From Candidatus Tectimicrobiota bacterium (lineage in GTDB: Bacteria; UBA8248; JACPRG01): a stretch of 29,272 nt of DNA. The notes beneath the pieces are model-generated. The model ran no database searches. It worked only from the letters and a program-made list of their open reading frames with translations, and was not told the origin of the DNA. The stretch is from positions 1-29,272 of the forward strand of contig JACPRG010000044.1 of assembly GCA_016190025.1 (NCBI GenBank). Direction: 5' to 3'. A program made the translations under genes and the position numbers. Positions 26,272-29,272 of this stretch are shown here, piece by piece (within the stretch, counting starts at the first letter, position 1; the number at the start of each line of letters is the position of its first letter).

Positions 26272-26578
26272 GGAAGGAGACCGCCTCGGGCCGCCTCTTT
26301 CATGCGCCGCGCGGGCGCTTTTCCCGAGCCCTGAAAGACCAGTGGCCTTCCGCGAGGGTCCCCCGCAAACGCCCGATTGACATCACTCGGCAGGGTGGTA
26401 TTCTGTCTCCCGGCTCACGGACCGGACAGATCCGCAGGAAATCCGTCCCGAGAATCGCGCGGGCAGACGGGGTCGCAAGCGCGCCTGTGGTGGCCCTTTC
26501 GGGATCTTCCGGCGCGGCCCCATTGTCCGCTCCAAGGGCGGGGGGAAGGACGGTCTTTTCGCGCGGGGCGGGCTGGAA
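26272..26578. other. divergent intergenic region before the dehydrogenase operon
   Basis: These bases separate the minus-strand small membrane protein/tRNA/tilS unit from the plus-strand dehydrogenase genes and hold no recognisable gene. They contain the plus-strand promoter at 26377-26404 and then a leader of about 170 bases with an imperfect hairpin (GGACAGAT at 26424-26431 with ATCCGTCC at 26441-26448, one mismatch). No riboswitch class was recognised; the thi-box bases of a thiamine pyrophosphate riboswitch were not seen. Confidence 0.5.
26377..26404 (+). promoter_or_regulatory. sigma-70 promoter for the dehydrogenase operon
   Basis: A perfect TTGACA (26377-26382) is followed after 16 bases by TATTCT (26399-26404; four of six). 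Expected start is near 26411, giving a long leader before the ATG at 26579. Confidence 0.6.
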
Positions 26579-27553
26579 ATGGCCAAGCGGTCGAATCAAT
26601 CCCTGTATCTGCGCATGTACGGGGGGATGCTCCGCATCCGCCTGTTCGAGGAGAAGGCCATCGATCTCTTCCAGGCGGGGGAGCTGCCGGGCTTCCTGCA
26701 CGCCTACATCGGGGAGGAGGCGGTGGCCGTCGGCGTGTGCTCGGCCCTCCGGCCGGAGGACCACATCATCGGCACGCACCGCGGGCACGGCCACGTCCTG
26801 GCCAAGGGGTGCGAGTTCGGTCCCATGTTCGCCGAGCTCTACGCCAGGCGGACGGGGTACTGCAAGGGGAAGGGAGGCTCGATGCACATCGCCGACCAGG
26901 GCTTGGGCATCCTGGGGGCGAACGGCATCGTCGGGGCCGGCATCCCCATCGCGGCGGGCGCGGCCCTGGCCTTCCGGCTGAAGAAGACCCGTCAGGTGCA
27001 GGTGGCGTTTTTCGGCGACGGGGCCGCCAACGAGGGCGCCTTTCACGAGGGGATCAACTTGGCCGCCACGTGGCGCCTTCCGGCGGTCTTCGTGTGCGAG
27101 AACAACCTCTATGCCGAGTCCACCCCCCAGCGCACCCATCAGTCCATCGCGGACATCGCCGACCGGGCCGGGGCCTACGACATCCCCGGCGTCGTGGTGG
27201 ACGGCCAGGACGTCCTGGCCGTCCACGAGGCCGCCGACGAGGCGGTGCGCCGGGCCCGCAAGGGCGAAGGCCCCACCCTCATCGAGGCCAAGACCTACCG
27301 GTTCCTCGGCCATTACGTGGGCGATCCGGGGACCGCGTACCGCGCCCAGGGCGAGGTGAACGAGTGGAAGAAGCGGGACCCCATCGCGCTGTTCAAAAAA
27401 TTCCTGCTCAAAGAGGGGTGGGCCGGGGAAAAGGCGCTGGAGCGGGTCCGGGCCCGGATCGCCTCTGAGATCGGGGACGCGGTCGAGTTCGCCCGGAAGA
27501 GCCCTCGGCCCGAGAACGAGGAGGCGCTGACGGACGTTTACGCCCGCCTCTAG
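26579..27553 (+). CDS. pdhA: thiamine-diphosphate-dependent dehydrogenase E1 alpha (pyruvate or acetoin type)
   Basis: With E1 beta this subunit decarboxylates pyruvate (or cleaves acetoin) on thiamine diphosphate and passes the acyl group to lipoyl-E2. In the 324-residue protein the thiamine diphosphate/Mg motif runs from GDG (146-148) to NN (175-176). GTHRGHGH (65-72) and GKGGSMHIADQGLGILGANG (97-116) are family signatures; the LGANGIVG form and the short length are also typical of acetoin dehydrogenase AcoA, so the substrate is not decided. No E3 or acetoin regulator is in view. The ribosome binding site is weak. E1 beta follows after 53 bases. Confidence 0.9.
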   Translation: MAKRSNQSLYLRMYGGMLRIRLFEEKAIDLFQAGELPGFLHAYIGEEAVAVGVCSALRPEDHIIGTHRGHGHVLAKGCEFGPMFAELYARRTGYCKGKGGSMHIADQGLGILGANGIVGAGIPIAAGAALAFRLKKTRQVQVAFFGDGAANEGAFHEGINLAATWRLPAVFVCENNLYAESTPQRTHQSIADIADRAGAYDIPGVVVDGQDVLAVHEAADEAVRRARKGEGPTLIEAKTYRFLGHYVGDPGTAYRAQGEVNEWKKRDPIALFKKFLLKEGWAGEKALERVRARIASEIGDAVEFARKSPRPENEEALTDVYARL

Positions 27554-27606
27554 GGGGGGTATCCGCATGCGTGAATCCTGGTGGGTCAAGGAATGATTGA
27601 GAGACC

Positions 27607-28581
27607 ATGCGCGAGCTGACGTACCGAGAGGCCCTGCGGGAGGCCCTGCGCGAGGAAATGGCCCGGGACGAAAACGTGTTTCTCCTGGGAGAGGACATCG
27701 CTGAGTTCGGCGGCTCCTACAAGGTCACCCAGGGTCTTCTCCAGGAGTTCGGGCGGGAGCGGGTCCGCAACACCCCCATCAGCGAGCAGGCCATCGTGGG
27801 CGCGGCGCTGGGGGCGGCCCTCGTGGGGATGCGGCCGGTGGCCGAGCTGATGTACATCGACTTCTCCACGGTGGCCATGGACCAGATCGTCAACCAGGCG
27901 GCCAAGGTCCGGTACATGTTCGGCGGCAAGGCCAAGACCGCTTTGGTCATCCGGACGCAGGGGGGCGCGGGGCGGTCCTCCGGCGCGCAGCACGCCCAGA
28001 GCCTGGAGGCTTGGTTCGTGCACGTCCCGGGGCTGAAGGTGGTCATGCCCTCCACCCCCTACGACGCCAAGGGGCTCCTGAAGGCGGCCATCCGCGACGA
28101 AGACCCCGTGATTTTCATCGAGCACAAGCTCCTGTACGGCGAAAAGGGGCCGGTGCCGGAGGAGGAATACGTCATCCCCCTCGGCAAGGCCGACGTCAAG
28201 CGGGAGGGCCGCGACGCGACGCTGGTCGCCACCTCCCGGATGGTCCAGCGGTCGCTTCAGGCCGCGGAGGTCCTCTCCAAGGAGGGCGTCGAGGTGGAGG
28301 TGGTGGACCCCCGCACCCTCTTTCCCCTGGACGTGGAGACCCTCTTCGCCTCCGTCCGCAAGACGAACCGGCTGGTGATCGTCCACGAGGCGGTGAGGCG
28401 GTGCGGCTGGGGGGCGGAGGTCGCCGCGAGGGTGGCGGAGGAGGCGATGGACTACCTGGACGCGCCCATCCGCCGGGTCGCGGCGCTGGAGACGCCCGTC
28501 CCCTTCGCGCCCAACCTGGAGGATTACGTCATCCCCAACGTCGAGCGGATCGTCGGGGGCGTGCGCGCCCTCTGGCAATAA
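27607..28581 (+). CDS. pdhB: thiamine-diphosphate-dependent dehydrogenase E1 beta (pyruvate or acetoin type)
   Basis: This 324-residue subunit completes the alpha2beta2 E1 active site. The transketolase pyrimidine-binding domain covers about 3-175 ([49 protein letters not shown]), and the C-terminal transketolase domain about 195-315 ([31 protein letters not shown]). Length and order match E1 beta of pyruvate and acetoin dehydrogenases. The start ATG 27607 lies after AAGGA and GAGAG sequences of moderate quality. The E2 gene follows after 70 bases that hold the inverted repeat at 28602-28640. Confidence 0.92.
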   Translation: MRELTYREALREALREEMARDENVFLLGEDIAEFGGSYKVTQGLLQEFGRERVRNTPISEQAIVGAALGAALVGMRPVAELMYIDFSTVAMDQIVNQAAKVRYMFGGKAKTALVIRTQGGAGRSSGAQHAQSLEAWFVHVPGLKVVMPSTPYDAKGLLKAAIRDEDPVIFIEHKLLYGEKGPVPEEEYVIPLGKADVKREGRDATLVATSRMVQRSLQAAEVLSKEGVEVEVVDPRTLFPLDVETLFASVRKTNRLVIVHEAVRRCGWGAEVAARVAEEAMDYLDAPIRRVAALETPVPFAPNLEDYVIPNVERIVGGVRALWQ

Positions 28582-28596
28582 CGCGAGGCCCGTCTT

Positions 28597-28612
28597 CCCG
28601 GCCTCCGCCGGG
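28597..28612 (+). repeat. short hairpin competing with the E2 leader fold
   Basis: CCCGGC (28597-28602) and GCCGGG (28607-28612) pair around a four-base loop. It uses the same bases as the left arm of the inverted repeat at 28602-28640, so the two structures cannot form together. Confidence 0.5.
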
Positions 28613-28640
28613 GCGGGGGCCGCTGGTTTTCCGGCGGAGG
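28602..28640 (+). promoter_or_regulatory. inverted repeat that can mask the E2 ribosome binding site
   Basis: CCTCCGCCGG (28602-28611) and CCGGCGGAGG (28631-28640) are perfect 10-bp complementary arms around 19 bases. The right arm holds the GGAGG of the E2 Shine-Dalgarno sequence, so forming this stem would reduce E2 translation. Confidence 0.55.
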
Positions 28641-28651
28641 AGAACGCTTCG

Positions 28652-29272
28652 ATGGCCACCGAAGTCACGATGCCCAAGCTCGGCCTGACCATGGAGGAAG
28701 GGACCGTCCTCAGCTGGGGCAAGAAGGCGGGCGAGTCGGTCGAGAAGGGGGAAACCCTCCTCGTCATCCAGACCGACAAGGTGGAGTACGAGGTGGAGGC
28801 CCCCGCCTCGGGCATCGTGCTCAAGACACTGGCCGGTGAAGGGGACGTGATCCCCACCGGCCAGGTGATCGCCCTCATCGGGAAAGCGGGCGAGAAGGTG
28901 GAAGAAACGGCCCCCGCGCCCGCCCCTCCGAAGGCCGGGGCCGCGGCCCCTCAACCCGCCGGGGCTGCCCAACAACCCGCCGCGGCCACGCCTCAACCCG
29001 CATCCGGGGGGGACGGCCGGGTCTTCATCTCCCCGCTGGCCCGGAAGCTGGCCCGGGAGATGGGCGTCGATTACGCGAAGGTCCAAGGGAGCGGCCCCAA
29101 AGGCCGGATCGTCAAGGACGACATCCTGCGGGCCGCGAAGGCGGCGCCACCCCCCATGGCTCGTCCGGTCCCTCCGCCCGCGGTGATGGAAATAATCCTC
29201 GAGACCATTCCCGTCCGGGGGATGCGGAAGGTCATCGCCGGCCGGATGGCCGCGAGCTGGTCGTCCGCGCCC
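28652..29272 (+). CDS. pdhC: dihydrolipoamide acyltransferase E2 (partial, runs off the right edge)
   Basis: E2 is the core of the complex: its lipoyl arm takes the acyl group from E1 and transfers it to coenzyme A. The 207 residues present include an N-terminal lipoyl domain (1-75; MPKLGLTMEEG, with lipoyl Lys K43 in QTDKVEYEVE), a Pro/Ala/Gln-rich flexible linker, a peripheral subunit-binding domain (VFISPLARKLAREMG to RIVKDDIL) and the first residues of the catalytic domain (IPVRGMRKVIAGRMA). The active-site His lies beyond the window. ATG 28652 has GGAGGAG nine bases upstream. There is no stop codon before the end of the sequence, so the frame is open and the gene is cut, not broken. Confidence 0.93.
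   Translation, partial: MATEVTMPKLGLTMEEGTVLSWGKKAGESVEKGETLLVIQTDKVEYEVEAPASGIVLKTLAGEGDVIPTGQVIALIGKAGEKVEETAPAPAPPKAGAAAPQPAGAAQQPAAATPQPASGGDGRVFISPLARKLAREMGVDYAKVQGSGPKGRIVKDDILRAAKAAPPPMARPVPPPAVMEIILETIPVRGMRKVIAGRMAASWSSAP

Overview
The window is about 29 kb of gene-dense, high-GC DNA from a Gram-negative (diderm) bacterium; the lipopolysaccharide-transport genes lptC-lptA-lptB show the outer membrane. Gene content and order (lptCAB-rpoN-hpf-hprK-PTS, tilS-ftsH, a tandem Rieske / fused cytochrome b / multihaem cytochrome c operon) resemble Desulfobacterota (former Deltaproteobacteria) or neighbouring lineages such as NC10/Rokubacteria. The sequence alone does not settle the phylum. 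No mobile element, CRISPR array, prophage or rRNA is visible, so this is ordinary chromosomal backbone with a few accessory genes.

Layout. (1) 1-3286, plus strand: a possible terminator, two CRP/FNR-like sites, an extended -10 promoter, then a Rieske protein, a seven-helix fused cytochrome b/subunit IV and a nine-haem membrane-anchored cytochrome c, closed by a strong intrinsic terminator. Together these look like a quinol:multihaem-cytochrome oxidoreductase with no c1- or f-type cytochrome. (2) 3376-6016, plus strand: a PrpF-family isomerase and an alpha/beta hydrolase of the FrsA/2,6-dihydroxypseudooxynicotine hydrolase type, possibly catabolic. (3) 6068-19340, minus strand, read from high to low coordinates: lptC, lptA, lptB, rpoN, hpf, hprK, an EIIA-Man protein, HPr, ptsI, metK, ahcY, mrp and a lipoprotein with a half-preserved substrate-binding fold. 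The PTS proteins have no sugar permease beside them, so they look regulatory. (4) 19353-26271, minus strand: a small two-helix membrane protein, a CAU-anticodon tRNA, tilS directly abutting the tRNA, ftsH with its own promoter, pdxJ, a bifunctional NAD(P)HX repair enzyme and tsaE, many with 4-nt stop/start overlaps. (5) 26377-29272, plus strand: E1 alpha, E1 beta and the truncated start of E2 of a pyruvate- or acetoin-type dehydrogenase complex.

The parts most worth a second look are the twin CRP/FNR-like sites at activator spacing before the haem-protein operon, the unusual composition of that complex, a hairpin that can mask the ribosome binding site of the E2 gene, the zero-gap tRNA-tilS junction, a dyad over the ftsH promoter, and an 86-nt overlap of lptA and lptB. 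Translations and motif positions were read by eye. No database search was run, so family assignments rest on recognised motifs.
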